Shown here: piece by piece, positions 53,979 through 63,300 of the stretch
Layout: the number at the start of each line of letters is the position of its first letter
How positions within the stretch are numbered: the first letter of the stretch is position 1
Source of the DNA: Flavobacteriales bacterium
GTDB lineage: Bacteria > Bacteroidota > Bacteroidia > Flavobacteriales_D > Sanyastnellaceae
Assembly (NCBI GenBank): GCA_027491075.1
Contig: JAIXWX010000002.1
Span: 159,905-223,904, forward strand
Direction of reading: 5' to 3'
Length of the DNA stretch: 64,000 nucleotides
Program-made: the position numbers and the translations under genes
Notes under the pieces: model-generated
Seen by the model: the letters and a program-made list of their open reading frames with translations, nothing else
Told to the model about the DNA's origin: nothing
The model's database searches: none

Positions 53979-54002
53979 ATAAAAAACGCCCGAAAGGGCG
54001 TT
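53979..54002 (-). terminator. terminator between the DUF2795 and dCMP deaminase genes
   Basis: On the minus strand, stem AACGCCC/GGGCGTT (53985-53991 and 53996-54002) with a four-base loop is followed by TTTTTTATT. It lies just after the DUF2795 stop and directly before the deaminase start. Confidence 0.85.
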
Positions 54003-54027
54003 CTCTCATTTTTCAATATGAAAAAAA

Positions 54028-54249
54028 TTAATACTCATCTTCATTGAAGAAGAAGTCTTCTTTTGTCGGATAATCCGGCCAAATGTCTTCGATGCTCTCA
54101 AATACCTCTTCGTCATCTTCAATTTGCTGAAGATTCTCCACTACTTCTAGTGGTGCTCCTGTTCTCATTGCAAAGTCGATCAACTCGTCTTTGGTCGCCG
54201 GCCAAGGGGCGTCTTCGAGATATGAGGCCAATTCTAATGTCCAGTACAT
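54028..54249 (-). CDS. DUF2795 family small acidic protein
   Basis: A 73-residue protein of the DUF2795 family, strongly conserved across this phylum: MYWTLELASYLEDAPWPATK, then ELIDFAMRTGAPLEVVENLQ and an acidic tail ending NEDEY. No membrane segment or signal. The function of the family is not known; the fold is probably a small helical domain. It has its own promoter-like -7 box and a terminator, so it is likely a separate, well-expressed transcript. Confidence 0.92.
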   Translation of the reverse strand: MYWTLELASYLEDAPWPATKDELIDFAMRTGAPLEVVENLQQIEDDEEVFESIEDIWPDYPTKEDFFFNEDEY

Positions 54250-54286
54250 ACCTAGTTGTTTTGAAAGTTCAACCCGTTTCTGAACG

Positions 54287-54294
54287 CGAAAGTA
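54287..54294 (-). promoter_or_regulatory. -7 box of the DUF2795 gene
   Basis: The minus strand reads TACTTTCG, one mismatch to TAnnTTTG and the same octamer as in the queA promoter, 38 bases before the ATG. No clear -33 TTG is seen. Confidence 0.4.
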
Positions 54295-54410
54295 AAATTT
54301 TATTGCTAACTTCCAGCGTCTAATGGCGAAACGTAAGATTTTTATTTGGTTGCCTCTCTTTTTTAATGAGTTATGTCTATTTTAAACCTTCTGTGAAAGG
54401 CCTCATTTGT

Positions 54411-55625
54411 TTATTGCCTCCGATTGGCCAACAGCAATGGCGGGCCCCCGTCGAAAGGATTATCTCCTCTTCCTATGCTTTGTGCTTGTATTCCCGCGGC
54501 CGTCACCACCGCTCTATCGCCATACATGTGGCGAATTTTATCCATTGCTTGGTACAAGCTCACGCGTTCCTCTGTGTCGTCAAACAGATTGATTTGAAAT
54601 CCTCCGCTCACCAGGTGACTAAAGCGCACCCCGATAAGACGCACGAGGATGCGGCGCTGATAGAGTTTATCAAAAAGCTCCAAAACTTTCGGCACCAGCA
54701 GATGATCCGCGCTGGTGTAGGGTATTCGGCATTGTAGCGTTTGCGTTTGAAAATCCGAGTAGCGCACTTTCACCGTCACGCAGGAGGTTAGCTTATCGCC
54801 TTTTCTTAATTGATAGGCCAGGTTTTCTGCCATGGCAATCAATAATCCGCGCAGCTTTACAACATCTATTGTATCGCGATCGAACGTCCGTTCGGTAGAA
54901 ATGGATTTTCGCTCATGAAAAGGGACAACAGGACTATCATCAATACCATTGGCCTTCCGCCATATCGTTTCGCCATTCTCGCCCAGTGTTCTACGCAACA
55001 ATTCGACGGGCATCTCCTGCAATGTGCGAATTTCTTTAATGCCCAAATTACGCAACGTTTGATAGGTCTTGTCTCCTACCATGGGTATCTTGCGAATGGA
55101 CAGAGGAGCAAGAAAAGGGCGTTCCGTGCCTTTGGATATTTGAAGTTGATTGTTGGGTTTTGCCTCACCCGTGGCCACTTTGGATACGGTTTTATTGGCA
55201 GAAAGTCCAAACGATATGGGCAATCCTGTTTCCTTGATCACTTTTTGTCGTAGTTCAGATGCGAATTTGTAGCAGCCGAAGAATCGGTCCATGCCCGTAA
55301 GATCACAGTAAAACTCGTCGATGGATGTTTTTTCGAACACCGGCACCGCTTGTTGTACGATTTCGCTGACGATGTCCGAGTATTTGAGATAATTGTAGCT
55401 ATTTCCTCTGATCACGATGGCTTCAGGACAGAGTTGTTTGGCGAGTTTCATGGGCATGGCCGAGTGTACTCCGAAAGCGCGCGCTTCGTAGCTACACGAC
55501 GCCACCACCCCTCTGTCACTGGTTCCGCCGATAAGGACGGGTTTGCCATTGAGCCGCGCGTCGAGGAGTCTTTCAACGGATACGAAAAACGTATCCATAT
55601 CCATGTGCATAACCGATCTTTCCAT
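54411..55625 (-). CDS. dinB: DNA polymerase IV (Y-family)
   Basis: A 404-residue error-prone translesion polymerase. Catalytic acidic residues are D9 in MHMDMDTFFVSVE and D103/E104 in TSIDEFYCDLTG; steric and nucleotide residues lie in CSYEARAFGVHSAMP. The helix-hairpin-helix region (IPMVGDKTYQTLRNLGIKEI) and little-finger domain (ISTERTFDRDTID on) follow. QINLF near the C-terminus looks like a sliding-clamp binding motif. It replicates past lesions and causes mutations. The region upstream has three palindromes; whether an SOS regulator acts there cannot be told. Confidence 0.94.
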   Translation of the reverse strand: MERSVMHMDMDTFFVSVERLLDARLNGKPVLIGGTSDRGVVASCSYEARAFGVHSAMPMKLAKQLCPEAIVIRGNSYNYLKYSDIVSEIVQQAVPVFEKTSIDEFYCDLTGMDRFFGCYKFASELRQKVIKETGLPISFGLSANKTVSKVATGEAKPNNQLQISKGTERPFLAPLSIRKIPMVGDKTYQTLRNLGIKEIRTLQEMPVELLRRTLGENGETIWRKANGIDDSPVVPFHERKSISTERTFDRDTIDVVKLRGLLIAMAENLAYQLRKGDKLTSCVTVKVRYSDFQTQTLQCRIPYTSADHLLVPKVLELFDKLYQRRILVRLIGVRFSHLVSGGFQINLFDDTEERVSLYQAMDKIRHMYGDRAVVTAAGIQAQSIGRGDNPFDGGPPLLLANRRQ

Positions 55626-55699
55626 GGTTAATTTTCTGATAATAAGCGATTTGTAGGTAAAACCAGAAGCGAGCGCTACTTCCGGATACGAATATACGT

Positions 55700-55798
55700 C
55701 ATTTTGCTAAATTTTTTAGCAAAATGGGGTTGGACTTGTTAAAAAGCAAGTGCACTCTTGACTTGAGTACTCAAAATAGTATAGTTTAGCGTAAACTA
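55700..55798 (+). promoter_or_regulatory. cluster of three palindromes before the RHS-type block
   Basis: Within 99 bases are CATTTTGCTAAA-TTT-TTTAGCAAAATG (12-bp perfect stem, 55700-55726), the perfect 12-base palindrome TTGAGTACTCAA (55763-55774), and TAGTTTA-GCG-TAAACTA (55782-55798). They lie between dinB (minus) and the TTG-started gene (plus). The first could be a terminator or a protein site; the other two look like operators. Confidence 0.5.
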
Positions 55799-55810
55799 AA
55801 AAAATCATAC

Positions 55811-57034
55811 TTGTTTCAACTAACTAAAATAACGCTTATCATTCTACTCATTGTTTGCCTATTGCCGCAATGCCTTAGTCAGCAAATTGATCTGCCCTCT
55901 TTAAATTTTCATAGAAAAATAGAAATATATTTTCTAGCTAAAGGTGTTCAAAAGAAAAATGATAAAGTTCTAAAGCGGATAATCCAACTCGCTGACACCT
56001 ATCACCAAACTATTTGTATACAGCACGCGAGACAGGGTGAAACCTTAATAAACTCATTTCACTCAGACTATGTCAGACTCCACAGAAAAGTAATCGAGGC
56101 AAGAAAATCATATCATCAGATTTCATTTTCAAATGCCCCTCAAATTAGTGCGATAGAATTACAAATATCAAAACAAATCAATCAGTTTCTAGCAGAGCAA
56201 ATAGGACTTTGGCGTCAAGTAAAAAACCAAAAAAAAATACCTCGTCAAATTACAGAAATAGAATCCATTTGCAAACGATTCACACTAAATAGAGAACGAA
56301 TATTAAGATCTAGCATACCAGATCCTGGTCGATCAAATATTCCTGACTTTGAAAATTCTTTTCTTACAGGAATGGACTTACCTCCGCCTACCGCAAATAC
56401 TATTAATCCAAAAACTATTGCAGTACCTGAAATTCCCTTTAATAAAAACGATCTAATCAACCTACCTTTAAGTGATACTCCCCACATCAATAAAAATATT
56501 TCGGACTCGACTCTTTCGTCAATAAGCCAAAAAGACTCCACTATAGCACGCTTCAGTGAAATGGATTCCACTAATACAGAAAACGCGGCTAACGAGGTAA
56601 AAGACAAAAGACATATTGATCGCATTAACTTTTCCTTTCAAGTAGAGCCAAATCAAAATAGCAGAGAGCTATTTGTGCTAGGTACAATAATGTACCAAGC
56701 AACGGAAAAAATATTCTTGGGATTAAATGCTTCAACCCAACTGCCTTTGCAAATGATAAGAAGAGATTATGATTTAATCATTACGCGCTCCGCAAATCAA
56801 ACCTTCAGCATTCCTTCGATAAAGGGTTCCTATCAATTACACCCTAAAATATTAATCACGTCTGAAGTCGCAAACTGGTCAGTAAAAAACTTCAAGTCTA
56901 GTATTTACTTCATAGGGATAACACTATTTCAAGGGGGTAAAACTCGAAGAATTAGCACCGAAATACTGTATGACATTAACGGGTCAAACCAGCTCCTGTT
57001 TAGAACTGGAATTAACTTCAAAAGCAAATATTAA
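55811..57034 (+). CDS. secreted protein of unknown function, first gene of the RHS-type block
   Basis: A 407-residue exported protein. No ATG is available: the frame is closed at 55787, so translation starts at TTG (55811), just before a signal peptide (LTKITLIILLIVCLLPQCLS). Residues about 25-180 are helical and polar (KGVQKKNDKVLKRIIQLADT, EQIGLWRQVKNQKK). A Ser/Asn/Asp-rich middle follows. Residues about 275-407 form beta-strands ending in FRTGINFKSKY, which looks like an outer-membrane-type beta domain. No known family was recognised. Its stop is directly followed by the ATG of the YD/RHS-type protein, so they are one operon. Base composition is clearly A/T-richer than the housekeeping genes to the left. 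Confidence 0.72.
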   Translation: MFQLTKITLIILLIVCLLPQCLSQQIDLPSLNFHRKIEIYFLAKGVQKKNDKVLKRIIQLADTYHQTICIQHARQGETLINSFHSDYVRLHRKVIEARKSYHQISFSNAPQISAIELQISKQINQFLAEQIGLWRQVKNQKKIPRQITEIESICKRFTLNRERILRSSIPDPGRSNIPDFENSFLTGMDLPPPTANTINPKTIAVPEIPFNKNDLINLPLSDTPHINKNISDSTLSSISQKDSTIARFSEMDSTNTENAANEVKDKRHIDRINFSFQVEPNQNSRELFVLGTIMYQATEKIFLGLNASTQLPLQMIRRDYDLIITRSANQTFSIPSIKGSYQLHPKILITSEVANWSVKNFKSSIYFIGITLFQGGKTRRISTEILYDINGSNQLLFRTGINFKSKY

Positions 57035-59923
57035 ATGAAAAACAAGTCGTTCATTTTTATCTTATTTTTTTATTCTACACTTTCGTCTTTCAGTCAAACC
57101 CTTAGTGATGCTGAAATTAGCTCTATTATAAAAAACTACGGCTCAAAGCAGAGGGAAGACCTTGATTTAAAACAATTTCAATCCAATCACACATCCAGCG
57201 TCAACGGGTATAATGGCACATTTAACTTTTCCGTACCATTGGTTAACGCGAGCGTAGGAAGCATAAATGTTGATATCTCCGCTTCCTACACTTCAGGTAT
57301 AAAAGTTACGGATAGGTCTGGAGTTCTAGGAATGGGCTGGAATCTTTCATCCATAGGGTCAATTACTCGACAAGTTAACGGTATCAGTGATTTCGGAGAA
57401 GGTAACTATTTATCAGGTTCGTCTGTCATATTAGCCAAAGGAATTCTAGACCAAGGAGGGTACCCCAATTTACCTGTTAGTCTCTACAATACAGGGGTTG
57501 TAAATTACAGCTGTCCAGAATTGTTATTTGAAAGCGACTTAAATCCTGAATTGCCTTTCGATGATATAACATTTTCATCAGATGATTACTTCGGGGCTGT
57601 GAAATTAGATACCGAACGAGATGTTTTTACCTTGAACGTTCCTGGTAAGTCAATTAAATTCTTCTTTCTTAATACTTCGGAAGTAAAAGTTATTGGAAAC
57701 GAAAAAATAAAAATTTTGGAGCGGCCAACAACAGACAATGTTGAGTTTCCAGAAAATTGTGGTTGGTGTGTCATTTTAGATAATGGTTTCAAATACTATT
57801 TCGGATACACAGAAAATGATATTCTAGTTTCCCTAAACTGCGGAAATGGAAATGCCTGTAACCAAAATGTAAATGCGTGGCAATTAAACAAAATAGAAGC
57901 CCCTTCTGGTGAGTGGATCGAAATAGAGTACTTGAAACAAAATCTTCTTTCATTTAACCCCTCACCTTCTTATAACTGCACAGAAGATTTACACTCTGGT
58001 TCGGTTATTCTATCGTCTGAAACCCAATTCAATACTTATGTGCCTAGCGCAAGTATAAACTATCAAGATGCTTCCATATTGAAGGAGGTGAGGTTATATA
58101 AGTCTGAGTATCTTCAAGAAAAACTTGTCTTCGAATACACCAATAATCGCACTGATAGAGACAATGCCTTAGAGCTTTCTGAAATTCAACATAAAAAAAT
58201 CAATTATCAAAATACTTTTCCTCAAGAGAGCACAATAAAATCGATCTGGTTAAATTATCTTATAACCCCTTTCAGAACCTGGTTAAAATCAATAACTCAA
58301 AAGTCTTCAACTTCTCAATCCCTTCCTCCGTATAGCTTTGACTATTCTTCCCCAGAGGAAATACCACATAGATTTAGCTCAGCAGTAGATTATTTCGGGT
58401 ATTACAATGGTGAGGTAAACAATAATAAACTAGTTCCTTGTAATGACTTAAGCGGATCTAATTATTCGCCGTTTATTGCGAATAGCATTGGATGCTCCAA
58501 TCGCTCACCCAATAACTCATGCATAACAAAAGGTAATCTAACTAGAATAACTACCCCATTAGCTGCGGAAATCCTTATTGATTATGAGCCAAATGTAATA
58601 GCCAACTATTTCTATTCTTCTGGAATCAGGGTTCAGAAAATCCGTGTCATCGATGAGGATGCAGGGATAGACAAAGTAAGCAGATATGTTTATACTTCTA
58701 ACATTTTCAATACTGACTCAACGGAATTATTCTTGAACTATAGCTCTTCTGGTTTACTAATGAGGCTTCCCAACTTTCACAAACAAGCGTCAAGCGTAAA
58801 ATTTATTACGAGCGGTTTTTCAAACAACTTATTGCTTTCCTCGTCTGTAATATTAAACGCATCTCCTGTTAACGGTTATTCTTTTAGCGCGCAAGGAAAG
58901 GAGGTTGGGTATGATAAAGTTTATACTCTGCACGGAGAAAATGGAGAGTATGGAGTTTCCGAGACCACCTATGTAAATAATGTCGATAATCCTCTAAACT
59001 CTCACTATTCCACTAGTGGGGTTATGACAAACTCAAACTCCCAAAACATAGTTCCAATTCACTCTATTCCTACAAGCTCCGCTGAAAATATTAATGGAGC
59101 CGTGCTATCTATCAAAGAACTTTACAAAAACAATAGTGGATTCTGGAAAGTAAAAACCAAAAAAACCAATTCATATCAGGAGTCTTTTGTTTATCAAACA
59201 GGCTCAATCCTCACTTCATTGTCCTCAAGCGTTACTCCTGGTCTTGGCTGTGCTACTTCTGGTGCTATTGCAGATTTTTCTAATTGCATTTATTATGAGT
59301 GCAAGCATACGTTTCATGAACTGACCTCTAGCACTACGACGTTTTATGACGAGGATTATACCGCTTTAAATGTTGCTGAGACTTTTAATTATTTGAATGG
59401 AAAAATAAGTTCTATTCGCCTTTATCATAATGATATAATTCAATCGTCCAAATTATTTAGTTATTACCCTTATTCGTCATTTCCGGGTGAAATGGTTTCG
59501 TGGCAAATAAGTGATTCTCCTTTAATGTTACTTTCCAAAGTAGAACTAAAAAACAAGGACAATGAAATAGTTGATGGACAGAAGTTCTATTATAATGAGT
59601 TTAATCAACTTACCAAGACCTTTCAATTCAATAACTCAATTCAAGGAAATGATCCCTTTGAACTTATTGAGCAACGTTCATACTCTAGCGACCATCATCC
59701 ATCAAACACTATCTCAAGAACAAAACCTGTTCAAGGACTCGTATTCGAAAATAATCAACCCGTTTTCACCGTAACAGGCGCGAAGGTAGAACAGTGTTTG
59801 CTAAATGACTTTGAAGATAGTTTTAATGGATTTAACAATGTCCTCGAAAAAACCGAAGACTGTTTCTCTGGAGTGTACGCAGCAGCTGTTGAAATTGGGA
59901 CAAATAGCTTAATTGCTAAATGA
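57035..59923 (+). CDS. secreted YD/RHS-type protein, N-terminal part (frameshifted)
   Basis: A 962-residue exported protein with a signal peptide (MKNKSFIFILFFYSTLSSFSQ). The following region is typical of secreted RHS/YD-repeat proteins of this phylum: NGYNGTFNFSVPLVNASVGS, YTSGIKVTDRSGVLGMGWNL, and later DNGFKYYFGYTEND, PYSFDYSSPEEIPHR and YSSGIRVQKIRVIDEDAGID. The reading frame stops in the middle of a beta-sandwich domain (CFSGVYAAAVEIGTNSLIAK), and the rest of that domain continues in the next frame (59913-60362). The full product would be about 1,110 residues. It is followed by an RHS-type gene with which it probably works. Confidence 0.8.
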   Translation: MKNKSFIFILFFYSTLSSFSQTLSDAEISSIIKNYGSKQREDLDLKQFQSNHTSSVNGYNGTFNFSVPLVNASVGSINVDISASYTSGIKVTDRSGVLGMGWNLSSIGSITRQVNGISDFGEGNYLSGSSVILAKGILDQGGYPNLPVSLYNTGVVNYSCPELLFESDLNPELPFDDITFSSDDYFGAVKLDTERDVFTLNVPGKSIKFFFLNTSEVKVIGNEKIKILERPTTDNVEFPENCGWCVILDNGFKYYFGYTENDILVSLNCGNGNACNQNVNAWQLNKIEAPSGEWIEIEYLKQNLLSFNPSPSYNCTEDLHSGSVILSSETQFNTYVPSASINYQDASILKEVRLYKSEYLQEKLVFEYTNNRTDRDNALELSEIQHKKINYQNTFPQESTIKSIWLNYLITPFRTWLKSITQKSSTSQSLPPYSFDYSSPEEIPHRFSSAVDYFGYYNGEVNNNKLVPCNDLSGSNYSPFIANSIGCSNRSPNNSCITKGNLTRITTPLAAEILIDYEPNVIANYFYSSGIRVQKIRVIDEDAGIDKVSRYVYTSNIFNTDSTELFLNYSSSGLLMRLPNFHKQASSVKFITSGFSNNLLLSSSVILNASPVNGYSFSAQGKEVGYDKVYTLHGENGEYGVSETTYVNNVDNPLNSHYSTSGVMTNSNSQNIVPIHSIPTSSAENINGAVLSIKELYKNNSGFWKVKTKKTNSYQESFVYQTGSILTSLSSSVTPGLGCATSGAIADFSNCIYYECKHTFHELTSSTTTFYDEDYTALNVAETFNYLNGKISSIRLYHNDIIQSSKLFSYYPYSSFPGEMVSWQISDSPLMLLSKVELKNKDNEIVDGQKFYYNEFNQLTKTFQFNNSIQGNDPFELIEQRSYSSDHHPSNTISRTKPVQGLVFENNQPVFTVTGAKVEQCLLNDFEDSFNGFNNVLEKTEDCFSGVYAAAVEIGTNSLIAK

Positions 59924-60362
59924 ACCGCTTCGAAATAGTCAATATTCACTTTCGTTTTGGTCTAATAACGTACAAGCATTCGATATAAGTATTTATATCT
60001 CAGAAGACAACGCACTTATCCCCCTATTGAATTTGTTTTCTGGGAATGTGCCTGTTTTAAGTTGGGACCTCCATGAACTATCTTTTAGTGTTCCCGATAT
60101 TGACTTATCAAACAAATCTCTAGTTGTAACTTTTACTTCCTCCACCCCTCAGAGCATTAAAATCGACAACTTTAAGTTATATCCATCTCTCGCAAAAATA
60201 GAAAGTTCCCATTTTGATAGAAGAGGATTTCTCATTTCTAAAATTGACGTTAATAATAGAATTGAGCGTTATGAATACGATGACTTAGATCGTCTAAAAA
60301 TAGTCCGAGATTTCGAGAAAAATATTATTAAACACGAAGAGATAAAATTGAAAAACAACTAA
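59913..60362 (+). pseudogene. out-of-frame C-terminal continuation of the YD/RHS-type protein
   Basis: This frame has no ATG and no signal peptide, yet encodes LRNSQYSLSFWSNNVQAFDI and IKIDNFKLYP, the second half of the beta-sandwich domain whose first half ends the preceding ORF. It then continues with a YD-type end (RIERYEYDDLDRLKIVRD). Dropping one base from the AAA at 59918-59920 joins the frames as SLIANEPLRNSQ. The break may be a real mutation or a sequencing/assembly error. The next gene starts 3 bases after its stop. Confidence 0.7.
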
Positions 60363-60365
60363 AAA

Positions 60366-63300
60366 ATGAAAACCAAGGTTCTTCTTATACTGGCGTTCCT
60401 GTTTTTTAATATCACTTACGCTCAACATAAGATAATTACAACTATACCCGCGATTCCGGTTGGACCCGAATTTGCCTTGGGTAACTTAAATCACTTTCAA
60501 AAATTAATAACGGTTCAGCATGCATCAGAAACTGGAAAATTACTTCAAACTGTAACTAATGGTACATTACAAAATAATCAATTTTTAATTACAGGGTATG
60601 AGTATGATAGTCATGGAAGACTTATAAAACAATACGAGCCATATAGAAAACAGGTAAATCCCTTGATGTATCAATCATCCCTTACTTCTGACCTAAATGC
60701 ATTTTATTCTGGAACAAATGGTCTTGCGCCAAATGAAGCGCCCTACTCAGAATATATATACTCGAGCGGAGCTTTAAACGAACTCATCGAGTCATCTTCA
60801 CCGGGGGCTCAATGGTCTATTGGCACAGCAAATACTTTGAAAAGTAAGCAATATGTAAATACTTATGATGAGAATGTCGTTCGATTTGCCAATTCCAATC
60901 AGCTTCTAATTGAAAACGAATTAATCATCGATCCGAACATCACTCCTAACCCTCTTGTTTTTCCTACAGCAACAGGAAGTTACCTTGGCCCTATTTTGTT
61001 CTCCCAAGGAGTGTTGGTCAACAATGAAATTCGATTAAAGGGCAATACTACAGATCCAAATTACATCACTATTGAGCTTGATCCTAGTAAACACTACCAA
61101 ATCCAATTTCAAGTAACCACGATAAATGATCCCCATAGTCTATTCTCTGTTCAAGGCGTTTTTTCTAATGGTCTATATGAGTCAATAGAGAGTTCTATTG
61201 GTAATCTTTCAGGTGTGCATAGAGATCTAATACCAACTCCGTCTTTTGATATTTCTTCTCAAATTGTAACCGGTTTTTCTCAAATTGTATTTTCCCACTC
61301 TGGGCCTTCAGGATCTTCAAATGCTTATTTCCAAATTGACAATTTAATTGTAAATGAAGTAACAACTATTACCAGTCATTACTACACAGACGGAAACTTA
61401 TTCGTGCAAGAAACCAGAAATCTTGATGGAACAACGAATAAATCATACTTTAATGTATTAGGCCAAAAAATTCTTGATCGCATAGTTTCTCCGAGCAACG
61501 ATAAGCTCGATACGTACTACGTTTACAATGAAAAATATCAGCTTGTTTATGTAATTCCCCCTAACATTTCAAGTTTCATTTCTTTAAATAGCTCATTGCC
61601 TGATAATGCGGAATATTATGTGTATCAATACCAGTATAACAATAGAGGAGAAAAGGTAACGTCCAAAATTCCTGATAAATCTATTGAATACACACTCTTC
61701 GATGAATTAGGACGAAAAAGACTCTATCAAGACGGCAATTTAAGGGAAGAATCTAAATGGGTATTTTTCAAATACGATCAATTAAACAGATTAATCTCCC
61801 AAGGTGTGTTTACAGATACTGAAAATCGCACACCTCAAACTTTAAAAAGTCAGTTTCTATCCACAATAGACTCTCAGTCTGAACAGAGAACAAACAATGC
61901 GTCGAGTGAATACACTAACAATTCTTTTCCTGTTAATAATACCGATTATACACATTATTTTTACTTCGACACATATCCGGCCAGCATACCCTCTGACGTA
62001 GAAGGTCTAGAACCTGCAAACTCGAAAACCAATGATGTCCAGGTAGCAGCCTCAACAAGAATGGTGGTAGATAATGATACATATGGTCCGTTTTTATGGT
62101 CTATCTCATTTTTTGATGCCAAATCTAGGCCTATTAAATCTTTCATTGAAGGCCCAAATAATCTTTCTGCTTTAACAGTATCAGAACTATCATGGATTGG
62201 TGATATTACCCACAAGCATGTTAAGTATAAAAATACGCCAATTGGGGAGATTGAAGAAGAGTACTTCTACACGTACATACGACCTGGAGTATTAAGAAAA
62301 GTTGACTACATAATCAATGGTCAAGAATCCGTAATACTCTTTAACCAAACCTACGATCAACTTGGGAGGAAAAAGAAGTTGCAACTTTACCGTAATAATA
62401 GCTTGTCAACTAATTTTCTACAAAATGTCGATTTCAGCTACAATGAAAAGGGGTGGTTAAAGCGGATAAACAATAGCAGCTTATTGATAGATGAGTTCAA
62501 TAATGATGCTGACGATGTTTTTGGCCAAGAGATATTCTATAATGATATTCACGAAGGCTTGAGCAATCAAAACCCTAAATTTGACGGTAATATTTCAGCA
62601 ACAACATGGAAGGCTAAAGCATCGACAGTAAGCGGTTCGGCCGTCTCAGAACATTCATATACTTTTACCTATGACGAATTCAATCGGCTCGAGAAATCTA
62701 GATACGCCTCCAACACATTAACCGACGCTTATTCTTTCGATAACAATGTCGGTGCGTATGATGAGGTTTTAACTTACGACAAGATTGGAAATATTCTTTC
62801 CATTTTCCGCAAAAACAACAATCAAAATCTCGATATTCTTACTTACGGCTATACTCCTCATTCTAACTTATTGAATTCATTGAGCGATGCTAGTTCCAGC
62901 GAGTTTGGTTCAACTATCCCTAATTTCAAAACCCCCTCTCCGACAGGCTTGTATCAGTACGATTTCAATGGAAATTTGATTCTTGACCCTAACAAAGGAT
63001 ATGATTTTGAGTACAACCAATTAAATCTAATTAGTTCAGTTCGAAGGCTCGAAGACTCTGGAGAGTCCGTGATTCAACAGAATAATCCCAATTTAGATTC
63101 TAGGGTTCATTATATTTATGACGCGACCGGAGTTAAACTAATTAAACGTACTCCAACCACACAGACCAATTACTTCTCCGCCTTAGAGTTTGATTCGGAG
63201 GGAAACCTTCATTTAAACATTCCTAATGGTAGAGCAAGGCTAATTAATCAAGATGAACAACCCGAGTTTGTCTTTGATTTTTTTATTACAGATCACATAG

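Noticed and set aside
54366-54737. Plus-strand ORF of 123 codons opposite dinB
   Set aside because: It is almost wholly antisense to the conserved dinB 3' half and has no known domain.
59905-59930. Programmed ribosomal frameshift in the YD/RHS-type gene
   Set aside because: There is no slippery heptamer, only AAA before the stop, and no clear downstream stimulatory hairpin, so mutation or sequence error is more likely.
61961-62215. Minus-strand ORF of 84 codons
   Set aside because: It lies antisense inside the open RHS-type frame that continues to the window end.
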